DNA of 32,173 nt, from contig JAOZMB010000025.1 in assembly GCA_029934515.1 (NCBI GenBank), positions 1-32,173 on the forward strand. The letters run 5' to 3'. Positions 8,634-15,741 of the stretch are shown here, in pieces. Source of the stretch: Bacteroidales bacterium (GTDB lineage: Bacteria > Bacteroidota > Bacteroidia > Bacteroidales > JAADGE01). Every line of letters begins with the position of its first letter. Position 1 is the first letter of the stretch. The notes under the pieces are model-generated. The model had not been told where the DNA came from. It did not search any database and saw only the letters and a list, made by a program, of their open reading frames with translations. The translations under genes were made by a program, and so were the position numbers.

Positions 8634-10157
8634 ATGAAAAAAAAATATATCTGGTTTCTGACAGCCGTAATGACAATTACTATGATTTGGTTAATAATTG
8701 TTCAGGCAAGATGGATAAAAAACGCATTAATAGTTAAGGAACAACAGTTTAGCCAAACAGTGAACAAAGCTCTATTTCAGATTGTAAACAAAATAGAAGA
8801 AAGAGAAACAGTTATGCAAATATCAAACGAAACTGTAACATTTAGCACAGACAGCTCAGAGCTAAAAAAAGCGAAAATGTTCTTTGATGAAAATTATTTT
8901 AACCAAATTGATACAAATAAATACAACAAAAAAAATATTTATTTCATAAACAATGATTCAATTATTTATGAAATAGATAATAACAAAAAAGATACATTAA
9001 AATCTTATAATAAATATTCAAGAAAAGAACTGAGAGATAAAATTATAAAAAAAATAGATAAAAAAACTGTCTTTGTTCAGAACATTATTAATAAATTAAT
9101 GATGAAAGAGATAAAAATCGAAGAACGAATAGATAAAGAAAATATTAGATATATAATTGATAAACAATTTAAACTAAATGATATTATTATTCCGTTTGAG
9201 TTCGGAGTAAAAGATGCAAATAATGAATATTATATAAAATCGAAAAAATTCAGCTTGGATTATATAAACAAAACATACGAAACATTGCTTTTCCCCAGCG
9301 ATGTTTTGATTTCACAAAATTATCTGGTAGTATATTTTGGTAAAGATAAAAGTTATATGAGAGAAAAAATGCCACAAACAATTGTAATTTCAATTCTATT
9401 AACAATAATTATAAGCCTTACTTTTTCGTTTACAGTATATATAATTTATAGGCAAAGAAAATTATCAGAGCTAAAAAACGACTTTATCAGCAACATGACA
9501 CACGAGCTTAAAACACCAGTCTCAACAATATCATTGGCATCGCAAATGCTCAAAGATAGTAGTTTAAATCTTAACAGAAAAAGTATTATAAACATATCAA
9601 AAATAATAGACGATGAAAGTAAAAGACTTGGATTTCAGATTGAAAAAGTTTTGCAAACATCAATATTCGAAAGAGGCGGAATACATCTGAAATATACTGA
9701 GGTCGATTTACATGAATTAATTTCAATTGCCGTGCTAAATATGAACCTAAAAGTACAAAGCAAAGGAGGAAGTATTGAAACATTTCTCGAAGCAGAAAAT
9801 TCAATTATAAAACTCGACGATATGCACTTTACAAATGTTATATTTAATTTGCTTGACAATGCTGTAAAATATTCAAAAGAAGAAATACCGCCGAGAATTA
9901 AAATTTATACAAAAAAATTACAAAACGATTTACAAATTAAAATCTCTGATAACGGAATAGGTATTTCAAAAGAAAACCAGAAAAAAATATTTAATAAATT
10001 TTATCGTGTTCAAAGAGGAAATATACATAATGTTAAAGGTTTTGGACTTGGACTTAGCTATGTTAAGAGAATTATTGACGAGCATAAGGGAAGTATTAAA
10101 ATTAAAAGCGAACTTGGAAAAGGTACAACTTTTATGATTAATTTGATTGTTAAATAG
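8634..10157 (+). CDS. Membrane sensor histidine kinase (RprX-like)
   Basis: The 507-aa kinase has an N-terminal membrane helix (about 5-25), a periplasmic sensor of about 220 lysine-rich residues without a recognised fold, and a second membrane helix (about 247-270). A HisKA domain follows, with the phosphorylated histidine in FISNMTHELKTP (H290). The HATPase domain has the N box NVIFNLLDNAVKYS, G1 box SDNGIGIS and G2 box GFGLGLSY. It autophosphorylates and passes phosphate to the response regulator encoded 68 bp downstream. The layout resembles Bacteroides RprX; the signal is unknown. Proximity to hypA and the hydrogenase makes a regulatory link possible but unproven. Confidence 0.92.
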   Translation: MKKKYIWFLTAVMTITMIWLIIVQARWIKNALIVKEQQFSQTVNKALFQIVNKIEERETVMQISNETVTFSTDSSELKKAKMFFDENYFNQIDTNKYNKKNIYFINNDSIIYEIDNNKKDTLKSYNKYSRKELRDKIIKKIDKKTVFVQNIINKLMMKEIKIEERIDKENIRYIIDKQFKLNDIIIPFEFGVKDANNEYYIKSKKFSLDYINKTYETLLFPSDVLISQNYLVVYFGKDKSYMREKMPQTIVISILLTIIISLTFSFTVYIIYRQRKLSELKNDFISNMTHELKTPVSTISLASQMLKDSSLNLNRKSIINISKIIDDESKRLGFQIEKVLQTSIFERGGIHLKYTEVDLHELISIAVLNMNLKVQSKGGSIETFLEAENSIIKLDDMHFTNVIFNLLDNAVKYSKEEIPPRIKIYTKKLQNDLQIKISDNGIGISKENQKKIFNKFYRVQRGNIHNVKGFGLGLSYVKRIIDEHKGSIKIKSELGKGTTFMINLIVK

Positions 10158-10225
10158 TGTTAAAGTTACTATGTTTTGAAATTTTTTGATTTATTAATTA
10201 TAAAATCATAAAAAATTAAATAAAA

Positions 10226-10915
10226 ATGGATAAAATTAGAGTTTTACTTGCCGAAGATGATTTAAATCTTGGTTCTTTATTAGAACAATATTTAAATGCA
10301 AAAGGATATGAAACAGATTTATATACAGATGGAATAAAAGCAAATAAAGGTTTTATGACAAAGAAATATGACATATGTTTACTTGATGTTATGATGCCAA
10401 AAAAGGACGGTTTCGAACTCGCAAAAGATATAAAAGCTGTTGATAATCAAATACCTATAATTTTTTTAACTGCAAAAACTTTGAAAGAAGACGTGCTGGA
10501 AGGATTTAAAATCGGGGCAGACGATTATCTTACAAAACCATTTAATATGGAAGAACTGCTTTTTAGAATTGAAGCTGTTATGAGAAGAACAAACAATAAA
10601 GTTGTAAAAATAAAAGATATTCACAAAATTGGAAAATTTACATTCGATACAAAAAAACAACTACTAATAGACGAAAAAAAAACAGTTAAACTTACAACCA
10701 AAGAATCAGAATTACTAAAATTACTTTGTGAAAATATGAACAGTATGTTGGAAAGAAATTTTGCTTTAAAGAAAATCTGGAGAGACGATAACTATTTTAA
10801 CGCAAGAAGTATGGACGTATATATAACAAGACTTAGAAAACACCTGAAAACAGACGAGCTTGTTCAAATTATGAACGTACACGGAAAAGGATATAAACTT
10901 ATAATTTCGGATTAA
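10226..10915 (+). CDS. OmpR-family response regulator (RprY-like)
   Basis: The 229-aa protein has an N-terminal receiver domain (acidic pair in LAEDDLN, phospho-acceptor D54 in LLDVMMP, K104 in YLTKPF) and a C-terminal winged-helix DNA-binding domain ending RSMDVYITRLRKHL...VHGKGYKLI. It pairs with the kinase gene just upstream. The gene order kinase then regulator and the overall similarity to RprY are typical of Bacteroidota. Targets cannot be told from the sequence. Confidence 0.94.
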   Translation: MDKIRVLLAEDDLNLGSLLEQYLNAKGYETDLYTDGIKANKGFMTKKYDICLLDVMMPKKDGFELAKDIKAVDNQIPIIFLTAKTLKEDVLEGFKIGADDYLTKPFNMEELLFRIEAVMRRTNNKVVKIKDIHKIGKFTFDTKKQLLIDEKKTVKLTTKESELLKLLCENMNSMLERNFALKKIWRDDNYFNARSMDVYITRLRKHLKTDELVQIMNVHGKGYKLIISD

Positions 10916-10950
10916 TAAATGAAAAATTGACAACGTTAAATTTGAGATAA

Positions 10951-11024
10951 ATTAAAATATTTTATAGTAAACAGAAAAATTAATTAACTTGTTAAAAATT
11001 GAAGTTTACTATAAATATTTTAAT
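10951..11024. terminator. Long inverted repeat between response regulator and hypA
   Basis: The arms 10951-10972 (ATTAAAATATTTTATAGTAA then AC) and 11004-11024 are inverted repeats differing only by one T, with a 31-nt loop. They lie between the convergent regulator and hypA genes and would make a stable AT stem of about 21 bp. A terminator role is likely from position; the symmetry is long enough that a small insertion element is also possible. Confidence 0.6.
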
Positions 11025-11064
11025 ATTATATTTGTACGATTCAAATAAATAAAATAAAATATTA

Positions 11065-11406
11065 TTACTCAATCGTAACAGCCTTTACTCTGAGTTCTTT
11101 TCCATGATAAATATTTTTAAAATGACTGTTACATTTCGAACAAGAATCAAAAAGATTTTCCAACTCAAAATTATTTCCACAGTCAAGACATTTAGCTTTT
11201 CCACTTGGAGAATTAATTTTTTTTTTAGCATTCTCCAGAACAGTTCCTCGCACAGCCGATTCCCAAACAAAATTAAGAGATTCCAACTCAATTCCAGATA
11301 ACTTTCCTATCTCAAGTTCGATTAATGATACTCTTGAAGCATTAACTTTTTTTACTTCTTTTTCAGCTATTTTTACAATACCAATAGCTATAGATAATTC
11401 GTGCAT
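11065..11406 (-). CDS. hypA: Hydrogenase nickel/zinc chaperone HypA
   Basis: HypA binds nickel through its N-terminal MHE and works with HypB to load the hydrogenase active site. The 113-aa protein begins MHELSIA and has the structural zinc site with two CxxC pairs (C73/C76 in CLDCG and C89/C92 in CSKC). Length is normal. It is transcribed away from the hydrogenase operon, which starts 274 bp upstream on the other strand, so the two may share regulation in the intergenic region. Its partner hypB lies about 9.5 kb away. A TATTTTTG -7 box sits 11 bp before the ATG. Confidence 0.96.
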   Translation of the reverse strand: MHELSIAIGIVKIAEKEVKKVNASRVSLIELEIGKLSGIELESLNFVWESAVRGTVLENAKKKINSPSGKAKCLDCGNNFELENLFDSCSKCNSHFKNIYHGKELRVKAVTIE

Positions 11407-11417
11407 TTTTTTATTTG

Positions 11418-11425
11418 CAAAAATA
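11418..11425 (-). promoter_or_regulatory. -7 box (TATTTTTG) of hypA
   Basis: On the minus strand this reads TATTTTTG, a full match to TAnnTTTG. It is so near the ATG at 11406 that the transcript would have only a few leader bases. No -33 box is evident. Confidence 0.45.
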
Positions 11426-11475
11426 TAAAATATAATTCAAAAAAAAATGTAAAACATCTTTTTTCCTTGTTTTTA

Positions 11476-11564
11476 TTTAGAATGATTTTAAATAAGAATA
11501 TTCATATTATTTAGAATTATTATAAATAATATGAATAACTAATTTATTTTCAAGTGTTTAGAAT
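11476..11564. promoter_or_regulatory. TTTAGAAT direct repeats and 15-bp palindrome upstream of hydrogenase operon
   Basis: TTTAGAAT occurs three times on the plus strand (11476, 11510, 11557). The middle copy overlaps a perfect 15-bp inverted repeat (TATTCATATTATTTA at 11499-11513 with its complement at 11523-11537, loop 9 nt). All lie in the divergent hypA/hydrogenase gap, 70-155 bp upstream of the hydrogenase -7 box. This could be a regulator-binding array, but AT-rich sequence makes such matches easier by chance. Confidence 0.35.
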
Positions 11565-11629
11565 AAATTTTAATTAAGCTCAAGAATAAAAAATAATATG
11601 TTATAAAACACATTTAATTTAATTTTTAT

Positions 11630-11637
11630 TATATTTG
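11630..11637 (+). promoter_or_regulatory. -7 box (TATATTTG) of hydrogenase operon
   Basis: TATATTTG matches the TAnnTTTG consensus exactly, 43 bp before the ATG of the small subunit. There is no TTTG at the -33 position, which may mean the promoter needs an activator. A possible 11-codon upstream ORF (ATG at 11673) overlaps the small-subunit start in another frame and is probably chance. Confidence 0.5.
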
Positions 11638-11680
11638 TGCTGTTGTTAATTAGTTTACTAAATTTAATAAATATGAAAAT

Positions 11681-12784
11681 ATGGATAAGACTTATTATGA
11701 GAATATAATTCAGAAAGGATACACAAGAAGACAGTTCTTAAAATACGCTACTTACATGACTGCGTTTATGGGACTAAAATTCAGTGCAGTCGGTCAGGTT
11801 GTAGAGGCATTGGAGACGAAAAAAAGAATTCCTGTTATATGGGAACATTTTCAGGAATGCACAGGATGCTCAGAGTCATTTATCCGCTCAGACCATCCAC
11901 TTGTTGCAGATATAATCTTAGATAAAATATCTTTGGATTATACTGATACATTAATGGCTGCATCTGGACATAATGCTGAGGCAGCAAAACAAAAGTCGAT
12001 GAAGGAAAACTATGGCAAGTATATTTTAATAGTGGAAGGAGCAATACCAATGAAAGACAATGGAATATACTGCACAATCGCTGGACGAACAGCAATAGAA
12101 ATCCTTAAAGAATCGGCAGCAGGAGCAGCAGCAATAATTACATTTGGCAGTTGCTCGGCATGGGGCGGAGTGCAGGCAGCACACCCAAACCCAACAGGTG
12201 CAGTACCTGTAGACGAAATAATTAAAGATAAACCAATTATTAAAGTGCCAGGATGTCCACCTATCTCAGAAGTAATGACTGGTGTAGTGTTACATTATGC
12301 TACTTTCGGTACTATACCAAAGTTAGATTCAGATGGCAGACCAAAACAATTTTACGGTAAAAGAGTTCACGATAGTTGTTACAGAAGAGCTAATTTCGAT
12401 GCAGGATTGTTTGCAGAAAGTTTCGACAGCGAAGAAGCTAAAAACGGACATTGTTTGTACAAATTAGGTTGTCGAGGCCCCATTTCTTATAATGCCTGCG
12501 GAACAATGGAATGGAACAATGGAGTTAGTTTTCCTATAAAATCTGGTTACCCATGTATTGGTTGTAGCGAAAACGATTTTTGGGATAATAGCCCTTTTTA
12601 CGAGCAGTTAGAAAATATACCTGGAGCAGGAATCGGAACAACAGCAGATAAAATAGGAAAAGTCGTACTGGGAACAGCCGTTGCAGGAACTGTTGTACAC
12701 GCTTTGGCTACAAATATAGCCAAAAGAAAAGAGCTGAAAGAAGCTGAAAGTTTTGGCGAGAAAAATAAAAATAATATTAAATAA
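11681..12784 (+). CDS. [NiFe] hydrogenase small subunit, Tat-exported
   Basis: The 367-aa subunit carries the iron-sulfur relay of a membrane-bound uptake hydrogenase. It has a twin-arginine signal (TRRQFLKY, R16-R17). The proximal-cluster motif is ECTGCSESF (C60, C63), with C158 in GSCSAWGG and a further cysteine in PGCPP. The distal cluster has HDSC and CLYKLGC, and the medial cluster CNACGTMEW and CIGCSENDFWD. A C-terminal membrane helix (VVLGTAVAGTVVHALATN) would anchor it and contact cytochrome b. Gly62 and Gly163 replace the two extra cysteines of oxygen-tolerant enzymes, so the proximal cluster should be a standard [4Fe-4S]. Uptake of H2 in the periplasm is the likely role. Confidence 0.96.
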   Translation: MDKTYYENIIQKGYTRRQFLKYATYMTAFMGLKFSAVGQVVEALETKKRIPVIWEHFQECTGCSESFIRSDHPLVADIILDKISLDYTDTLMAASGHNAEAAKQKSMKENYGKYILIVEGAIPMKDNGIYCTIAGRTAIEILKESAAGAAAIITFGSCSAWGGVQAAHPNPTGAVPVDEIIKDKPIIKVPGCPPISEVMTGVVLHYATFGTIPKLDSDGRPKQFYGKRVHDSCYRRANFDAGLFAESFDSEEAKNGHCLYKLGCRGPISYNACGTMEWNNGVSFPIKSGYPCIGCSENDFWDNSPFYEQLENIPGAGIGTTADKIGKVVLGTAVAGTVVHALATNIAKRKELKEAESFGEKNKNNIK

Positions 12785-12797
12785 TAAAAATTGTACC

Positions 12798-14534
12798 ATG
12801 GCAAACAGAATAGTAATAGACCCAATTACCAGAATAGAAGGACATTTACGAATTGAGGCTGAAATAGAAAACGGAAAAGTTGTAAATGCTTACAGTTCCT
12901 CTACAATGATAAGAGGTATGGAAAAAATAGTGGAAGGAAGAGACCCTAGAGATGTTTGGGCGTTTGTTCAGCGTACATGTGGAGTTTGTACGACAGTACA
13001 CGCAATTGCATCTGTCAGGTCTGTAGAGGATGCGCTTGGCATTGTAATACCTCCGAATGCAGAAATAGCAAGGAATCTTCTTACAACAGCTCACGCAATA
13101 CAAGACCATGTAGTTCACTTTTATCATCTGCACGCACTTGACTGGGTGGATGTTACAAAAGTATTGTCGGCAGACCCAAAAGCTACATCTGAATTAGCAC
13201 AAAGTATTTCGAAATGGCATAAAAGCTCGCCTGGATATTTTTCTGATGTAAAAAAGAGAATTAAAAAATTTGTGGAAAGCGGTCAGCTTGGTATTTTTGC
13301 AAACGGATACTGGGGACATTCGGCAATGAAATTGCCACCAGAGGTAAACCTTTTGGCTGTGGCACACTATCTTGAGGCACTTGAATGGCAAAAAGAAATA
13401 GTAAAAGTACATACAATTCTCGGTGGAAAGAATCCACATCCGCATTTTCTTGTAGGTGGTATGGCAAGCGCAATAAACCTTGACGATGCAGGTGGACTAA
13501 ATACAGAAAGACTCGCATACGTAGGAAAATTGTTAAAAGATGCTCACAAATTTGTAAACGAAGTTTATATTCCAGATTTATTGGCAATAGCTTCGTTCTA
13601 CAAAGACTGGGGAGCGATAGGCAATAATAAATTTAATAATTATCTTTCATTTGGTGATTTGCCAACTGATAATTATCGCAATCCATCAAGTTTTAAATGG
13701 CCTCAAGGTGTTATTCTTGATGGAGATTTGAGTAAAGTACATCCTGTAGATTTGACAAAAACAGATGAAATAAAGGAGTTTATAAATAAATCTTGGTACA
13801 ATTATGCTGGAGGAAAAACAAAAGGATTGCACCCTTGGGAAGGAGAAACAGATATTAATTATACTGGACCAAAACCGCCGTTTACTGAACTTGATGTTAA
13901 TAAAGAATATAGCTTCCTTAAAACACCGCGTTGGCAAGGAAAACCTATGGAAGTCGGCCCTTTGTCGAGAATGTTGATAGGATACGCAAAAGGAATTCCA
14001 GAGTATAAAGAAATTGTTGATTTTGCACTAAAAACACTTGATGTTCCTGTTTCGGCATTGCTTTCAACTTTGGGAAGGACAGCAGCAAGAGGATTGGAAT
14101 CGAAATTGTTGGCTGATTGGAGTCTCGAATTTTATGACAAACTTATTAGCAATATAAAAAACGGAGATACCAGAATGGCAAGCACTGAAAAATGGGATCC
14201 TGCAACATGGGAAAAAACATCAAAAGGTGTTGGTTACATGGAAGCACCACGCGGTGGTTTGGCACATTGGATTGTAATAAAAGACGGTAAAACAGCTAAT
14301 TATCAAATGGTCGTACCGACAACATGGAACGCATCTCCGCGTGACCCAGAAGGACAGATGTCGGCTTACGAATCATCGTTAATCGGAACACCTATAGCAG
14401 ACCCTGAGAATCCACTTGAAATTCTAAGAACTATACATTCATTCGACCCTTGTTTGGCTTGTGCCGTACACTTATACGATGAACACGGTAAAAATATTAG
14501 TCAAATTCAAACTGGCGGAGTTTGTGGTATTTAA
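12798..14534 (+). CDS. [NiFe] hydrogenase large subunit
   Basis: The 578-aa subunit holds the NiFe active site. The nickel ligands are in the N-terminal RTCGVCT (C61, C64) and the C-terminal DPCLACAVH (C552, C555, ending at H558). The 20 residues after H558 (559-578) should be removed by a maturation endopeptidase, which is not in this window. I chose the ATG at 12798 because it gives the family N-terminus MANRIVIDPITRIEGH; the same frame is open upstream to 12753, but that would overlap the small-subunit gene and add an unlikely basic extension. It follows the small subunit by 13 bp. Confidence 0.97.
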   Translation: MANRIVIDPITRIEGHLRIEAEIENGKVVNAYSSSTMIRGMEKIVEGRDPRDVWAFVQRTCGVCTTVHAIASVRSVEDALGIVIPPNAEIARNLLTTAHAIQDHVVHFYHLHALDWVDVTKVLSADPKATSELAQSISKWHKSSPGYFSDVKKRIKKFVESGQLGIFANGYWGHSAMKLPPEVNLLAVAHYLEALEWQKEIVKVHTILGGKNPHPHFLVGGMASAINLDDAGGLNTERLAYVGKLLKDAHKFVNEVYIPDLLAIASFYKDWGAIGNNKFNNYLSFGDLPTDNYRNPSSFKWPQGVILDGDLSKVHPVDLTKTDEIKEFINKSWYNYAGGKTKGLHPWEGETDINYTGPKPPFTELDVNKEYSFLKTPRWQGKPMEVGPLSRMLIGYAKGIPEYKEIVDFALKTLDVPVSALLSTLGRTAARGLESKLLADWSLEFYDKLISNIKNGDTRMASTEKWDPATWEKTSKGVGYMEAPRGGLAHWIVIKDGKTANYQMVVPTTWNASPRDPEGQMSAYESSLIGTPIADPENPLEILRTIHSFDPCLACAVHLYDEHGKNISQIQTGGVCGI

Positions 14535-14569
14535 GCAAATAAAAAATAATAATTCAAATCAATTTTGTA

Positions 14570-15334
14570 ATGGAAACTAGAACTTATAATTATAAAAGAG
14601 TTTATGTATGGGAACTTCCAGTGAGATTATTTCATTGGACTATGGCTTTGTGTGTACTTATTCTTATCGCAACTGGCTTTGTTATTGCCAATCCGCCTGC
14701 AATTAGCAGTAATGCTGAAGCTATAAATTCGTCTTGGTTCGGATTTATAAGAACAGTTCATTTTGCAACAGCTTTCGTTCTAATTGCAGCATTATTTTTC
14801 AGGGTTTACTGGGCATTTGCAGGAAATAAATTTGCACACTGGAGTAATTTTATTCCTTATACAAAAAAAGGACTAAAAAATATATTATATGTGTTAAGAG
14901 TCGATGTATTTTTGATGAAAGATAAGAAACACAAACTGTCAAATATAAGTATAGGACACAATTATTTGGCTGCATTTTCGTATTTTTTAGTGTTTTTAAT
15001 TCTTATATTTCAAATTTTTTCGGGACTTGCCTTATATGCAGATAGCTCATCGTGGTGGCTGCCAAGAATGTTTCATTTTATGTTGTCTATGCTGGGAGGT
15101 GATATTGTTGTCAGATATTTTCACAATATAATGACTTGGTTATTTATGGCTTTTATTGTTGTTCATGTGTATCTGGTATTGTACCACGACTACGTGGAAG
15201 CAAGAGGAGAAACATCTGCAATGATTAGCGGTTTTAAATTTATTAGAGCTGAAAGAATAAAAGAAACAGAAGATAAAATTATAGAAGAAACAACAGAACA
15301 AATGTGGGACGGAAATAAAGAAAAAGATAATTAG
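14570..15334 (+). CDS. Ni/Fe-hydrogenase b-type cytochrome subunit
   Basis: The 254-aa integral membrane protein belongs to the HyaC/HydC cytochrome b family, which passes electrons from the small subunit to quinone. It starts with the family signature YVWELPVRLFHW, with likely haem-ligand histidines in LFHW, VHFATAF and in the last helix (VVHVYLVLYHDY). Four membrane helices are apparent: about 20-40, 62-84, 130-155 and 180-207. A charged C-terminal tail with many Glu and Lys follows. It comes 35 bp after the large subunit and completes a standard small-large-cytochrome operon. Confidence 0.94.
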   Translation: METRTYNYKRVYVWELPVRLFHWTMALCVLILIATGFVIANPPAISSNAEAINSSWFGFIRTVHFATAFVLIAALFFRVYWAFAGNKFAHWSNFIPYTKKGLKNILYVLRVDVFLMKDKKHKLSNISIGHNYLAAFSYFLVFLILIFQIFSGLALYADSSSWWLPRMFHFMLSMLGGDIVVRYFHNIMTWLFMAFIVVHVYLVLYHDYVEARGETSAMISGFKFIRAERIKETEDKIIEETTEQMWDGNKEKDN

Positions 15335-15503
15335 TGATTCTTATATAGTTTTTAGTGGTTAGTGGTTAGTGGTTAGTTGTTAGTTGTTAGTGGTTAGTTG
15401 TTAGTTGTTAGTTGTTAGTTGTTAGTTGTTAGTTGTTAGTTGTTAGTGGTTAGTGGTTAGTGGCTATTTGTTGTTATCTATTTTTCAAAATAGTAATTCC
15501 TTG
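15335..15503. repeat. Right copy of inverted repeat with 16 TTAGTKG heptamers
   Basis: Positions 15352-15463 are exactly 16 heptamers, either TTAGTGG or TTAGTTG, in the order 3 GG, 2 TG, 1 GG, 7 TG, 3 GG. The flanks 15335-15350 and 15464-15503 are the reverse complement of the left copy at 1-85. It starts directly after the cytochrome b stop codon. The uneven copy number (16 here, about 4 at the left) suggests slippage. It is not a CRISPR: units are contiguous and have no spacers. Confidence 0.9.
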
Positions 15504-15651
15504 ATTTTCAGCACTTAAATATTTTGATGTGTTGCCATATTATTAGTAACTTTTGTAAAACTGTAAGAAGCAAAAACTAATTTATTATTTAATGATTACT
15601 TAGGTGAAACAAAATCAGATGAAATAATAGATGGAGATTTATGAAATTATT
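15504..15651. other. Non-coding gap with a partial match to the TIR element
   Basis: No gene is seen here. TTTAATGATTACTTAG at 15588-15603 matches 15 of 16 bases of the inner part of the left terminal repeat at 97-112, and might be a trace of a related element. An 11-codon ORF (15631-15666) runs into the next hairpin and is probably not meaningful. Confidence 0.4.
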
Positions 15652-15690
15652 AACCCGTTAGAATAGTTAAGCAAACAGCTCTAACGGGTT
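15652..15690. terminator. Hairpin terminator between hydrogenase operon and M14 peptidase
   Basis: A perfect 11-bp stem, AACCCGTTAGA (15652-15662) with TCTAACGGGTT (15680-15690), encloses a 17-nt loop. On the plus strand it is followed by TTCT, giving GGGTTTTCT. It lies 51 bp past the end of the peptidase gene and about 320 bp past the cytochrome gene, so it can stop transcription from both sides. Confidence 0.75.
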
Positions 15691-15741
15691 TTCTAAGTTT
15701 ATATATTATTAATAAAAAAAATCTATATATTGAAATCAGGA

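Noticed and set aside
11027-11034. TATATTTG as a promoter antisense to hypA
   Set aside because: There is no -33 box and no plus-strand gene follows before 11681; such 8-mers arise easily in AT-rich DNA.
11673-11708. Upstream ORF overlapping the small-subunit start
   Set aside because: It has 11 codons with no recognisable product, and an alternative ATG is expected by chance in this composition.
11681-12784. Oxygen-tolerant (group 1d) hydrogenase
   Set aside because: Both diagnostic extra cysteines are glycine (Gly62, Gly163).
12753-12797. Upstream extension of the hydrogenase large subunit
   Set aside because: It would overlap the small-subunit gene and add 15 residues absent from the family; the ATG at 12798 gives the conserved start MANRIVIDP.
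13261-13587. Minus-strand ORF of 108 codons inside the large-subunit gene
   Set aside because: It is antisense to a highly conserved coding region and has no recognisable features or promoter.
15352-15463. CRISPR array
   Set aside because: The 7-bp units are directly joined, with no spacers, and no cas genes are near.
15631-15666. Leader peptide MEIYEIINPLE
   Set aside because: It has eleven codons, ends in the stem of a terminator, and no gene follows on that strand that it could regulate.
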